Source: Eucalyptus grandis (lineage: Eukaryota; Streptophyta; Magnoliopsida; Myrtales; Myrtaceae). From it: DNA of 64,000 nucleotides. Of the stretch, positions 24,111 to 36,113 are shown piece after piece; the first letter of the stretch is position 1; the number at the start of each line of letters is the position of its first letter. Position numbers and translations under genes: made by a program. Under the pieces are notes generated by a model. That model was given only the letters and a program-made list of their open reading frames with translations, ran no database searches and was not told where the DNA came from. Location: positions 50,604,331 to 50,668,330 of the forward strand of contig NC_052618.1 of the NCBI RefSeq assembly GCF_016545825.1, given 5' to 3'.

Positions 24111-24675
24111 GGACGCTTTCTGGCAGGTCAGATATCGGTGTGAAATTGAGATAGATAGTCTCGAGGGAAGGCAAGTCACCGATTTCACTTGGAATTGCCC
24201 CTTTCAAACTACTGCACAAGATGAGATTTAGAATCTTCAGATTTTTCAACCCTCCAATAGCATTGGGAAGCTTTTCGATCGCACAAGTATTCAAGTTAAG
24301 ATATTGCAAATTCTGTAAATCCCCAATTGAGCTGGGGATTTCTCTCAGTGACTCACATTCGAAGGCACTCAGTGTCTTCAATTTCCTCAAAGAACCAATA
24401 GACGAAGGAATTGCTGTAATACCAGATTGATCTAAAAGAAGTTCTTCTAAATCTTTTAATCCACCCACCTCCTCTGGTAGCTCCTTGAGACCTCTACAGA
24501 AACACAAGTCCAAGGTAACGAGGCTTGTGAGTTTGCCAATAGAAGGGTGGAGATGCTCCAATCCATAACAATGGCTCAATAGGAGAATTTTCAACTGCGT
24601 GAAAGTTGAGAGTTCAGGAGTACATCTTAAATTAGGACAACCTCGAAGGTTGAGAACTTTAAGCTGCTTTGACGC
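24067..24675 (-). CDS. TNL LRR exon (intact reading frame)
   Basis: The exon begins after an acceptor TTAG at 24677-24676 with ASKQLKVLNLRGCPNLRC and runs open to 24067. About seven to eight LRRs of the LxxLxxLxLxxC type are visible (SLVTLDLCFCRGLKELPEE, LEELLLDQSGITAIPSSIG, LQYLNLNTCAIEKLPNAIG, LPESVRNLSSLQSL). It belongs to the TNL at 21720-31330. The stop at its 3' end arises from the tandem-duplication patch rather than from a normal C-terminus. Confidence 0.85.
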   Translation of the reverse strand, partial: ASKQLKVLNLRGCPNLRCTPELSTFTQLKILLLSHCYGLEHLHPSIGKLTSLVTLDLCFCRGLKELPEEVGGLKDLEELLLDQSGITAIPSSIGSLRKLKTLSAFECESLREIPSSIGDLQNLQYLNLNTCAIEKLPNAIGGLKNLKILNLILCSSLKGAIPSEIGDLPSLETIYLNFTPISDLPESVRNLSSLQSLTYGRS

Positions 24676-24736
24676 CTAATACAAAAGGAGAATAATCCGT
24701 CAAATGAGGAGTTGATTGGCTAAACAAAAAACAAAC

Positions 24737-24995
24737 CTCAAGATCGCAGAGAGGATGTATTCTTTTCCCAATCTTACCATGAATGAATTCCATCCTTCCC
24801 AATTCTCTGTGATTCCTTCCCAATCCTCTTCACCCTCCCCCATAAGTCCAGCACCGATAATTTTGGCAAATGCAAGTTGATTGTCGAAAGAGACGCATCG
24901 TTTCCAGGATTGCCCCACTCAAGCCATCTCACTTCAGAAAACTTGGAATCTCCGCTAGAAGCTGCCCCCAAAAAGTCGTGGAACCAGGGGCGTCT
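24737..24995 (-). pseudogene. First TNL LRR exon, frame-broken
   Basis: Acceptor TGCAG at 25000-24996, donor GAG/GTTTGT at 24737. It reads FSEVRWLEWGNPGN and LHLPKLSVLDLWGRV, then needs a frame change to continue as EEDWEGITENWEGWNSFM. This matches the usual TNL sequence before the LRR exons (KLxVLDLxxS...EDWEGW). The break near 24840-24850 requires one missing or two extra bases. The usual leading part of this segment appears short, so an extra small exon may be missing from intron 24996-27719. Confidence 0.7.
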
Positions 24996-27719
24996 CTGCA
25001 AGTTTTTTCACTTTTTAGTTTTTGCTTTTTTTAAATCTTGAATTTGCACGATTACCTTTTTATCCTTCCCCTATACATGTATGGATATGTAAACTCACAT
25101 TTATTTTTTTTTTTTTACGACCTTTTGAAAGTTAAACAAATGACGCAAAGATAAAGAAAAAAATAATTATTGCTTTAAAACAACTAAGGCAAATGCACCT
25201 CAATGTTTTATCTCTTGCTTCTTCTTCTTTTTCAAAATTTTGTAGCGCATGGATTTTCACTTTCATTTAAGAAGAAATACATAAAACTAGTTTACAACGT
25301 ACAAATGTTTACTTGTAAATTTTTAAATGACTTATGTATAATTTTTAAAAGAATTTGTTAAAGAGTGTCGACGGGCCACCTGTAAGTAGCTAAGGAAGCA
25401 CCCTATTTTCATTTCATTAGTTAAATGTAATAATGTGGAAGAGAAAAAAAAAGGGGGGAATTTTTAATATATTCAGATATATAGAAAAGTTTACGTGGAG
25501 GGAAATTAAAAGAAATCAAATATGATATGCATTATCAAAATAGATATAGAAAATTAAAAGAAATATCCTTATCTCTAGAAGGTATCTAAATATCTTTAAC
25601 GTCATTAACTATTTGCGTGGAGTGTTTACTCATTTCTTTGACAATCGAAACGTTTTTTTTTTTTTTTTGGGTAAAGTTTGTTTAAAAAGTGACGTGGCGA
25701 CATTGGTTAGTAGTTTTGACCAGGATTGAAAAAAATAAGTCGCTTTCAGAATAACTAGAAAATGAACCGATTAACTAAAAAGTGCCGTGGTAACATTGTT
25801 TAATCATCATACGTTGGTTTCCATAAGAATAGCATCGTTTCTTTTTCCATCTTATAAATAAATAAAAACATATTGTTTAACTTTCCTGCTAAAACAGATC
25901 ATTTAATTAGTTGCAGACGGGAAAGAAATTTCCTTATGGCTTTATTTGACTTTTATAATAATACCTATATTTTCCCCCAAAAGTTTAATTGGTTAGAAAT
26001 TCACTTTTATGGTTAGACACGTTTGTCGTTATATCTGCTTTAAATATTAACCAGTGAAATGCAATGGGTATAAATTCTCTTAAGTCTATTTGTCTGAAAA
26101 GTAGCTAAATTGTTGTAATCATATCCCACACTATCTTTAATAATTTTCGCTTGTATATCGATCTATACTATGTATTACATTAAAAAAATCTACTGTATGG
26201 AAAGGGGATTTCAAACCTCAAACTTTCGTCAAAAGTTTCCACACAATTCGCATATATCTCACCAAAATGAACTAAAGAAATAGGATATAACAAAATAGGC
26301 ATAATCATATTTGAAATAGTCAAGACAATTGGAAATTAGTCCCACAAGCATTTCAATTTCCAAAGTTAAATCAAAATCTCTCAAATCGTACAATCATTTC
26401 ATTTTTTTTCGACACTATTTATCATCTTTCAGCATTTTTGTCCATTCAAAACAGAATTGACCTTTCTTTTTCATTGTTCCAAACACCTGTATGGTGTGGT
26501 TTTTTTGCTAATGCTAAGAAGTTATTGGATCAACAAAAGAGTGTGATATTAAATCATAGGAACGAACTATTTGAAATTATATCAAGAATATAAGGCTGCT
26601 TTGTTTGCCCAACATCCCTTGGTCAATTTCTAGGGTTAATTCCTTGCCGTTGATCAGCCATGAAACTGTAAAGCTTTTCAAATGGACAATATATAATAAA
26701 ATGACATGAACATTGACAATTTAAGTTAAAGATAAAACATAGTTGAAAAATTTGCTTCATGCTGAAAATCATATATAATGAATACAAGGTTATGGATATA
26801 ATAATAAGCATGACATTTCCTCCGATTAGTCAAGTTTTCTTTTTTTTTATCTTAAAAATAGTCAAGTTAGTCTAGTGAATTTTGGCACAAAAGAGGCATT
26901 GTCCCAAAAGATATAAATAATATAAAACAACTTATAGCAGATAGAAATGTCTGTTATAAGGAAATCCACTCTTTCTTATACACCTAACCTAATCCATGAA
27001 ATGAGCAAGGTCAATGCGATAAATCCTTAAAAAACAGTAAGATTTTCTTGTATATATTTTTAAGGAGATTTTTGCTATCTATTAAGAGGAAATAAGAATG
27101 AAAAGAGATAGATCTGGGACGGTATCTTCCAAATCAAAATGGAGAAAAAAAATATCAAACATTCGATTCCTAAATCACAAGAGCACCACAATACATTTGG
27201 CCGTACTAGAAAGCAAACATATGTGATAAGTGTGAATTTTTTTCCAATCTTATTGCTTTGAATTAATTATCGGTTATTATACTATCTCTTTTTTTTTTTT
27301 TAACCAGGAAATCTTCATTTATTTGATCTATGATGTTTATACTTCATCTTCATTCATAATTATAGTCCTTCTAATTATCAATATTTTCAAATAGATATGA
27401 CAATTGCATGCTTTAAGTAAATGAGATTTATAGTCTAAAATTGTAGTTAAAGGATCTTAAATTGATTGCCAAACAAATTTTTACATATGTAATTTATATC
27501 AAGGAAATTGAATCAATGATATAACTTTTTCATCCTTGCCATACTCATGATTTATTTAGTGTCACAATTAATCTACGATGTACATAAATGGATGTTTAAA
27601 TAGATTTTTTTCCTAGAAAGTAAGAGCATCTTTTCATGCTCAATGAAATATTAGAATAGATCAGATTAAATATATTAAATAAGAGGGAAAAAAAAAAAAA
27701 AAAGAGTGCCATATTTTAC
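24996..27719 (-). other. Long AT-rich intron of the TNL
   Basis: 2.7 kb between the NB-ARC exon donor (GAG/GTAAAA at 27720-27719) and the first LRR exon acceptor. Strongly A/T-rich with several homopolymer runs. No exon, transposon end or coding stretch was recognised. TNL introns here are usually a few hundred bases, so this one is enlarged. Confidence 0.55.
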
Positions 27720-28827
27720 CTCTGGATGTCTTACTACTCTTGGGACTCCCTCATAGTTGTCGTCCCATGGTCCACTACATTTCTCAAGCGGTTGTCCTTG
27801 GCAAAAAATGCTCCTTCCAAGATCTCTCAATTGATCATGCACCATAAATTCACCATCATCTCCAATTTTAATTAAGCACCTCAACTTCAACTCTTCAATT
27901 CCTTGATTTGGATAAAACCCACAATCCTCCCACATGTACATGGCGAATCGTGCAACTTCACCGTCATCTATGCCAATAAAGAAACAAACAATATCGAGAA
28001 AAATCTGCTGATGTCCATCTTCTAATGCATCATAGCTTATTCGCAATATTTTTTGGACGTCTCTATGTGGTTGGTTTTTTAATTGCTTCCGCACATCTTC
28101 CCATACTTTTCGATTCGTTTTTTTATACAAGTATGAACCTACGACCTTAAGTGCCAAGGGAAGCCCACCCATGGTGGATACAATATCACGAGATAGACCC
28201 TCAAAGTCCTTCGAAGAATGGTCCATGTAAAATGCATGTCTATTAAACAAAAGCAAAGCATGCTCTTGATCCAATTCATTCAAATCATACTTGTGTACAT
28301 TGAATTTAGATTGATCAAGAATGGCTTCATATCTGGTTGTAACAATAATAATACTTCCCGCCATAAACCAATTACGTTCTCTAGCCAAAGCATTTAATTG
28401 ATCCTTGTGATCTATATCATCTAGAAGAATGAGAACTTTTTTTCCTTTGAATCCAGATTTTATCCTACTAATTCCTTCATCAACATTTGAAGGTTCGATT
28501 TGCAGAATATCCTTAATTAGTTGCTTTTGTAAATAAGCAATATTATTGTGGCGAGCTGTTTCTCGAATATCTGCAAGGAAGCTACGATGCACAAAGTCAT
28601 TCGACAGCTGGTTATAGATTACCTTGGCAAGAGTCGTTTTTCCAATCCCACCCATGCCATATATTCCAATCATTCGAGCATCAGTGGTAGGAGTGTCTAC
28701 CCATTTCATGATTCTATTCACATGATCACCAATTCCAACTAAGTGCTTAGTAACATCAAGCTGAAAATCTTGTCGCAATTTGCTCAGAACATTTTCGATA
28801 ACTTTTTTCACTAGTTCTCCTTCATGC
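27720..28827 (-). CDS. TNL NB-ARC (nucleotide-binding switch) exon, intact
   Basis: Bounded by acceptor GGACAG (28829-28828) and donor GAG/GTAAAA. It opens with HEGELVKKVIENVLSKLRQD. Motifs in order: VGIGDHVNRIMKWV, P-loop GIYGMGGIGKTTLAK, RNBS-A-like FLADIRETARHN, kinase-2 KKVLILLDDIDHKDQL, RNBS-B SIIIVTTRYEAIL, GMGGLPLAL-type TMGGLPLALKVVGSYL, RNBS-D-like FLDIVCFFIG, and an MHD variant VHDQLRDLGR. The first MHD residue is Val instead of Met. This family binds ATP/ADP and acts as the immune receptor's switch. No stop or frameshift occurs in 1.1 kb. Confidence 0.95.
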
Positions 28828-29496
28828 CTGTCCAACAAAAAGCTCATTGATAATTTCGTGATTATACTTAATCTCATCAAAAGGCACCAACAGACATGTG
28901 AAGAATGGATGGGACCAATTAACATGCAAGAAGTTTTGGTTTTACAAATAACAATGGGGGATGATGGCCAGTGGTCATTTCATTTTTTCTTCTCTCTTTT
29001 GCTAGATGGATCTTGTTGAAAGAAAATAAGGCGGTGCACCTGGCTCGTTAAGAGTCTTTAGAAGTGTAATGTTTGTTACAAGGCTTAAGATTGCTGCTAG
29101 TTAAATCATAGGAGGCCAATTTTGTTTTAATTAAAGAAGTTTAGGAGAAAAGTAGGTTACTCCGCTCTAAGGCCAGGGCATCTCACATGCCAAAATTGAG
29201 GACTTATAGTTGATTTACAAATCGCTACCAATGGGGTCTACTGACAGTGGAAATCAAACCTAGACATGGTAAATGTGAAGTGTCCGGTCCTTTTCACCTG
29301 AGCCAACTTCCATTCGCATGAGGAGGTCTATTTTATCTGGTGGTGATAAAGCTTTGAAATACTGAGCATTCGAGTCCTTTCTAAGCGTATTGTTTGGTGA
29401 TTGACACTATTGGCCGGAGGGGTTGTCATTTCTTTGATTTTTGCTCTGTTGGAGACAACTGTAATTCATCTGTTTGGCATGAACAAGAAAATTTAC

Positions 29497-30601
29497 AGGA
29501 TAATTACTAAAAAAATTAAATTTATTATAATTGTGTTAATTCAGTCTTTAATTTTTTTTATGGCCAATTTAGTCCTACACATTTTGAAAATATGCTAATG
29601 TAGTCCATCGGCCAACTTTGGCTAAAATCACTAACATGGACACAGGCTGTTCTACAAGGCACCGTCGATATCGACATGGAGTATTTTTATAATTTTTTAT
29701 AATTTTTTTCTGAATTTTGTTGAATTTGCTTATATTTTTTGTTTTTCTTTCTTTCTTTCTTTTTTTCCTTCTTCTTCTACGGTCACCGGCCATAGATGAG
29801 GGCTGCCTCGCCATGAGGGCTGACCTCGCCAGAATCTGGTCCTTCTAGTGGGTCCTATAGAGAATCGCAAGGAGGAGAGACCGAGAGTTTTTCCAACAAG
29901 AGAGGGCCGTCGTTGGGTCAGATGAGGAGGTTCGCCAGCAGCCAGAACGTGCTGGCGAACTTCGACTGGACGGCGCAGGTGGCGCCGGTGGATGCAACGG
30001 AGCAGAGGAACTGTTACTTTGACGACAAAGACAGAGACAAAGAAGAGCGAGATGACGACGACGGCGACGAAGTGGTGATTCCATTTTCGTCCCCCATTTT
30101 GGTAGGTGGAGTGGAGTCGAAGGCGAAGAAGGAAGTGAATCTGTGGAAGAGAAGGACAATGCTCACCCTCAACCACTTCGCTTGCGACATCCCCATTATT
30201 CTGCAAATGTAATCGTGTTCTCGAATGATTGTGTTCCTGGATTCCCGATTTCTGATGTTCTTCCTTCTTTTTTTAGGGTTATTAGTTTGTGTTGGCCTGA
30301 CCTCTTTAGAAGGACCAGATTCCGGCGAGGTTGGCCCTTGACAGGGAGGGCGAGCCTCACCAACCCTAGTATGTGGCCTGTTGCCGGCCATCAAGGAGGC
30401 CGGCAGTGGAAGAGAAAAAAAAGAAAGAAAAAAAGAAAAACTAAAATTTCAGAAAAAATAATAAAAAATTATTTTGGTTAACAATTTTCAGTTGAAATGA
30501 TTAAAATGACTAATTGGCAAAAGATGGTCTAGAATTAATTTGACTGAATAAAATAGGTTTAATAATATAATAGATTTAAGATTTTTTTGGTAATTTCCCC
30601 A
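29497..30601. mobile_element. Mutator-like non-autonomous element with long terminal inverted repeats, inside TNL intron 1
   Basis: The ends face each other: AGGATAATTACTAAAAAAA at 29497 and, reversed, TGGGGAAATTACCAAAAAAA from 30601. Similarity continues inward for about 300 bases, including the CCAGAATCTGGTCCTTCTAG block (29829-29850) mirrored at 30306-30330. Candidate 9-base target duplications flank it: aaaatttac (29488-29496) and aaaacttac (30602-30610), one mismatch. Long inverted ends plus a 9-base duplication fit Mutator-like elements. The core (29880-30210) is GC-rich and has an open plus-strand frame of 99 codons, possibly a captured gene fragment. No transposase is present. Confidence 0.65.
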
Positions 30602-30647
30602 AAAACTTACTTATCAAAAAAGAGAAGTTTAGGTAGAAGCAAAGTAC

Positions 30648-31330
30648 CCGTCAGCAACTTTCTCGAGACTCCCATCCCTGTAAATGACTCACTTCTTCGA
30701 GTGCTTCCTGCACTTTCTGGATGTCCTCCTCATCAAAATACTTCTTACATGTATGAAAGGCCTTCTTACCAAAGTTTCCTTTTAGATGCCCCACATCCGA
30801 TGGGTCCACTTTATAAAAGATGGGCAAAACTGTGTGTGATGGGCTCTTCGCACGATCCATGATATGAATAAGCTCGCGGAGGCACCATTTGCTTGAAGCA
30901 TAATTTTCGGAGATGATGAGAATCGAAATCTTAGACCGAGCGATGGCATTCGAGAATTTGTGGACCGAATTCCTCGCCAATTTGGATGCTCTTATCATCC
31001 TTGAACACAAAAACTGGTGCAATCCCTACCTTGACTAGACTGTGATAGAGGTGATCGGTGAATCCCTTGCGGGTATCTGACCCTCTAAAGCTCAAGAACA
31101 CATCATAATGATCATTACGTATTCCTTCGAGTGTTGGAGAGATTTTCGAAGGTGTGGATGCTCTCTTCTTCTTGACAAGATAGAATGCAAGCATACTAAA
31201 AAGAATCGTCGCGGCAAGCCCCGGGAGAACGCCCCATTATTAAAGGGTGCATCCCTTCGTTTGTTTCAGTGTGACTCCGCCCTTTGTCGATGGCAATCTG
31301 AGAGGGAAAGTTGGAGAGAAAGATGCTCTC
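30648..31330 (-). pseudogene. TNL first exon: membrane anchor plus TIR domain, two frame breaks
   Basis: A hydrophobic segment LAATILFSMLAFYLV followed by KKKR lies just before YDVFLSFRGSDTRKGFTDHL, the TIR start. The TIR continues with FVFKDDKSIQIGEEFGPQIL. After one extra base near 30951 it goes on as NAIARSKISILIISENYAS, then SKWCLRELIHIMD and VLPIFYKVDPSDVGHLKG. SKWCLREL carries the conserved C-L-x-E-L block including the catalytic Glu position of plant TIR NADases. A second extra base near 30660 separates GWESR from KVADG at the exon end (donor at 30647). In-frame stops precede the anchor, so a start upstream of 31260 is not available as written. The first-exon Met at 31194 would remove half the anchor. 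Confidence 0.85.
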
Positions 31331-32576
31331 CTGCTGCATAAAAAGGATTGATAATTAGTCTCTATGAAGTATGAACAAGTATGAACATGAAATCTTTTAC
31401 CAAGCAAGAAAAATAAACATGAAATTATTAATTAATTATTATTTGATTGACTAGGAGCAGTCGCTGATGCTTTTAATCCTTGCTTTATCTTCTTTTGGAT
31501 ATCATCCTCTAGTCAAGTCAATCTTGCCGGCTTTGGTCCCCTAACGTATAACGCGTACATTAATTTCTTAATTGGGCTATAGAATAATGGAATCTATGTA
31601 CAAGCATATTGCATTCGTTCAAAATTATACGTAGTGGTTCAGTTTTTACTTGATTATTGAAAATAAGATTTTGATAAATCATTTTTTGTCAAAGAATTTG
31701 ATAAATCATTTAAAAGCTGATAATTGAGCTGAGACAAAATTGGAAATGTGGGGAAGGCGTGAAGAAAGGACCTAGCTAGTAATTATGAATGTGATTTTAA
31801 ATTTAATTTGGCCATAGATTTCTCCTCCTGCACAGCACAAAGCCTTCCTTCTCCTTGTAAAATAGAGATATAATTTGTTAGACGGCACCAAACGGAGAAG
31901 CGGATGCTCCCTCAGTGCTCTCTTTTTATGCACTCTTTTCTTTCTTCATGTTAGTCTGAACAATTAGAAATTAGGTACTTATTCAATGGAAGAAAAAGAA
32001 GATAAAAAAAAGGTCTCCAGATTCAAGCGAAATGTGGCAATTAATAGAGTCTAGCGTGCTTGCAGACCTACTCGTTCTAGTTCAAAAAGAGATCAGTACT
32101 GAATTACGATGCAACTAACAATCATGTAGTAAGGCCATCATAGGATTAGCCACATCTAAAGTCGAAAATAAAGGCTTTCTTTTTTCACCGAAGTCAAATC
32201 TGAGCTAAGGTACCTCGTTAACAGGCAACAACGATTCCAAAAGAGAGAATAAAAGACACCCTCCTCAGCTATTCAGCAGCCACCCCACATCCCCAGTAGA
32301 CAAAAAGGGCCAGAAGACACTAGTTCAGCCTATTATTTCAATAATAAAGTGATGAATCAATAGAAATGACATGGTAGTAAGAGATGAAAAAGTGATTACC
32401 TTCCGCGAGCTAAGATACGAAGAGAGGCGCGAGACCGGTGAGAGAAGACCCTAAGCAAGCCTGGGCAGGAACTTTCAAGGGGGAAAAAGAACAGAGAAAG
32501 CGAGTGAGGACTGACCAGTGGACGACAGTCTCAAATTGTTTGCAAGAGAGAGGCCGAATGCGAAAGATAAAGTGAG

Positions 32577-32614
<38 letters not shown>

Positions 32615-35282
32615 GGGGATCAATCAGTAGTAGACGACAGTCTTGAATTATTATTGACCGACCGGTAGACGATAGGTTGATTGACTGGTAGCAATAAAAA
32701 TTCTTTTCAGATGGCAAGCAAAGTCAAGCCACACAATTTGGACCAGAGTACAGAATGACCACTTCCATTCATATCCACTTAAAAACCATTTTGTTAAATA
32801 GATAAATGTGGCTCTAACCAGCTTGTAAATCTTCCATTATATTATTATCAAAGACGTTCTTACTCCTGTAGGTGCTGCATTTTCCTCCCACCATAAAGAT
32901 GCATAAATCATATTGTCAAATCCATTGTAGGTCAATAATTTCCTACGCTAAATATACGTAAAAGTCATGTCTTTGCTGTAAGCAATAAAATCGCATGAAA
33001 AGCACATTTTATGACAAGTTTCTCTAATTCAATCCACAAAGATAAAGTCCACCTAAAAATTGTCCACATAATAAATACGTGCAAGTGCATTGAAACCAGC
33101 AGCTTTGCTCACTTTCAAGTTTTCCATTGTAACCAGCACCAAAAAAAAAAAAAAAAAAAAAAGGTACAATGGTGAATTTTTCATAATTGGAAAACATTTG
33201 AATTTTCTATCATTCTTCCAAAAATATGAAAATTGCCAATATAATGGGAAATGGTTTTGTGGACAACCAAAATTATCTAGTTGATATAATATGTTTAGAT
33301 AAATTTTTTTTGTTGACAATTTTGATCCGTAACCTATGAAAGGTTTTGTGCATTATTGAAGAGAAAAGACTAGCATGATCGATATTTGGAAAAATATTTT
33401 TAACAGTTTTCAAGAAAAAAGAATTATTTTTGCAAAAACTAAGTATTTTGGATGTTTTAGGCTTTAAGTAATTTTGGACAAGTAGGGTACGCATAGGGCT
33501 AATGGACCCAAAATCGGGTCTAGAAGGATATTTTGGTAATTTTCATTCCCAAGGGAGTTCAATCAACCATTAATGTTTAGAAAACAACATCAAGGATAAA
33601 GGCTGGCATGCGATTCCACTAGATTCAACCAGTCTAACCATACATAACCGATTAGTTTAATGGGAAGATTGTAGTAAGGAAATTAGCAATATATATGTAA
33701 TGATGATTTTGGAAAAGTCAAGGGAACTTCATGAGTAATGTTTCGTATGCCTTAAAGGATATCGGGTGTTATGCAATGAGTAATAATCAAATGTATTTTT
33801 GTCCTATCAATTGTAATAGACTAGAGAATGAAAGTCGGGCTTACCTGGAGGAGTGATGCAGAGATGAAATTCTTGTAATGGGTTTTAGTGTTTGAGAAGA
33901 AGTTGCCTTGGACAGATCAAGTTGTGTTTGAGTCCCAAAAGACAGTACAATTTGAGGATCACCTTCACGCCTCAACTTGGAGCAATCAATACAAATATAT
34001 CTCAGAACAAAAATGAGGATCTCAATGATTTATGGTGATTGGTGTTTCTCCTCTTCAAGCACAAGCATTTGGGACTTTATATAAAGCTGTACTTCTCTTG
34101 CCCCAGAGGAGACGCGAAATCTTGTGGTGGATGGCATTTCTTAGATGAGGCAATTGTACTTCTTTTGATTCTAACCTTTTTGACCAAGACCACCAAAACA
34201 ATCCCTTCCTCGAAATTGGCAAGAAAACCCCTATAGACTTCACTTATTAATTATTTTTGTTATTGCATCCCACGGCCAAGCAAATCACAGTGGAAATTAA
34301 ATTTTTTGACACAATGCTAGTCCTTAACAGCCACGGAATCATCTCCTTTTTTTGTCAAACGAAATTATCTCCTTTACTTGGGAACTTTTGCAAGGTGTTC
34401 ATATTGAAAATTACTTCTTCTCTTGTCTTGAAAAGTGAGCCCAATGTGCTAGGGACACACACAATCTTACCATGGATTTGCACGTCCTCGATGAGAAAAT
34501 TTACTTTTTTTACTGACTAACCCTCGCCTTTTGTTAGTTCTCTTTGTAATGGAATCACATGGCCGCACAAATCAAAGTGAAGATGGACAACATTTTGCTT
34601 TCCCTTCCTATTGAAATAAAAGCCTCTCACCACTGGAGGCATTGAAATGGTCAAAAATCTATTTGTTAACTCATATTTAGTGACCTGAATCATATATGGA
34701 TTGGCTAAAATTGAAAGAATAGGTTGTTATGAATTTAAAGTAACAAGATTTTATTCAATATATAATATATTTTAATGAGTTTGAATCATGTCTATATGCA
34801 ATTCATGTTAATAAAAAAAAGAAGAAGAGAAAAGTAATGATCTTTTCATTTGCTTTCACATGGCTCTTCTTAGGGGAACTCATGCTCGAGTGTGGTATGC
34901 CTCGACACGTGGAGCCCATTGTATGTGGCACAACAATTGCATGAGCTTTTTCTTCACTTGCCCATTGCTTTAATCAATGATTGAGTGACCCGTCATTCAT
35001 TCCCTATTCATTATCGATTGTTTAATCTAGTGGGACTCATGTAGAACTTATATGGCTCCGGTCATTTTTAGTTTTCCAAATGTAATCTTTCCCACATGAT
35101 ATCATTTAGCTCCACATCTAGACGACGACATCAATTAGGGCCAATTCAGCCAAATCTCCTCTGTACTCTTAAGGACGTAAGGAATTAGATTGATATCGTG
35201 TGCTTAATATGACACACAAAATTTTATCTTAGGTATTTAGGGATCAAAGTTATGGTGAAAAATAAGGGAATGAAGAAAGCTG
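31331..35282. other. Upstream region of the TNL; short TNL-5'-like fragment near 31865-31965
   Basis: No intact gene. Sequence at 31865-31965 (ttagacggcaccaaac, agaagcggatgctccctc) matches 51600-51690, which is part of a TNL 5' end fragment, so another relic of a TNL first exon lies here. Open stretches at 33053-33494 and 34039-34520 have no recognised domain. The remaining sequence is A/T-rich intergenic DNA. Confidence 0.5.
32579..32612. repeat. (AG)n microsatellite
   Basis: About 17 uninterrupted AG units upstream of the TNL. Confidence 0.9.
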
Positions 35283-35420
35283 GGAAAATTATCAAAAAGT
35301 CCCTAAACCAATTGCATTTGTGCTAATTCAGTCCTAAACCTCTAAATTTGATCAATTTAGTCCTAAACCTTTTGATAATTTGTCAATATAGTCTATCCGG
35401 CCAATTTTGATGGGTTTAGG
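35283..35420. repeat. Terminal fragment of a long-TIR element
   Basis: It starts gggaaaattatcaaaaagtc and contains the phrases gtgctaattcagtcctaaac and atcaatttagtcctaaacc. These are the same design as the ends of the element at 29497-30601. The matching opposite end was not found nearby, so this is a solitary or truncated terminus. Confidence 0.55.
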
Positions 35421-35559
35421 TTGCTTTGGATGGTGGTTTTTCTTGGTTATTAGCTGAATTGCATCCTAATGGGCGCTTAAATGTCAAAAATACTCTTCAT
35501 CAGCTTATCACACCATATGATACAACTGTCACATGAAATATCTGTTATTCTACCACATC

Positions 35560-35562
<3 letters not shown>

Positions 35563-35604
<42 letters not shown>

Positions 35605-35683
35605 CCCACCACCATGAATTAATGTCACCATCCTACAGTCACTTGCCCAAACAACACCAACCATGCCCTCCACAACTTAGGCC

Positions 35684-35737
<54 letters not shown>
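35563..35737. repeat. Two long (TC)n microsatellites
   Basis: TC runs at 35563-35601 and 35687-35737 separated by about 85 bases. They create an apparent Leu/Ser-repeat frame that is not a gene. Confidence 0.95.
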
Positions 35738-35738
<1 letters not shown>

Positions 35739-36113
35739 TTGTCATGGCTAAACTCAAAATAGAGGCATCTTGCTCAAAGCTGCAATGACACTTGACTAGA
35801 CCTAGCGTCGCATTTGAGTAATTTTGGCATGCATTGAGCTAGACGCAGCATTGGATCTCTACTAGATCTAATGTCGAGCCCAACACTGCAGTGGACCGTC
35901 ATTGAGGACTCATAACTCTAGGATAAATATGTTGTTGCAACAGTCAAGCGTGTCACCAAATTGGGTCAATGGGATATTTCTTTCACATAGCATGATCATG
36001 CTAGTATATGCATTTTGCAAAAGAAATCTTTATCATGAAAAAAAAAAAAAAGACTTTTTCAAAACTTCTATATCAAATTTTCTATGAAATCGAGTTAATT
36101 ACCTTTTAGAAAA

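Larger units (their letters stand above)
21720..31330 (-). pseudogene. TIR-NB-ARC-LRR (TNL) resistance gene with N-terminal membrane anchor, disrupted
   Basis: Minus-strand exons in order are: anchor plus TIR (about 31330-30648), NB-ARC (28827-27720), first LRR exon (24995-24737), second LRR exon (24675-24067), then a long repeat-rich LRR stretch (23960-21720). This is the normal TNL exon order. Such proteins are intracellular immune receptors. The TIR makes a nucleotide signal when the NB-ARC switch is activated, and the LRR senses the pathogen or a guarded host protein. A hydrophobic segment before the TIR suggests membrane tethering. Breaks are two extra bases in the TIR exon, a frame change in the first LRR exon, in-frame stops from small tandem duplications at 23960-24110, and decay after 22861. 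The NB-ARC exon is intact. Upstream, 51600-51830 and 60420-60840 are fragments of related genes. Confidence 0.85.

Noticed and set aside
29730..30206. 158-codon minus-strand frame in the TNL intron
   Set aside because: It runs through the inverted repeat and core of the Mutator-like element with no recognised domain; the plus-strand core frame is at least as plausible.
35481..35762. Open frame with long Ser-Leu repeats
   Set aside because: Caused by two (TC)n microsatellites.
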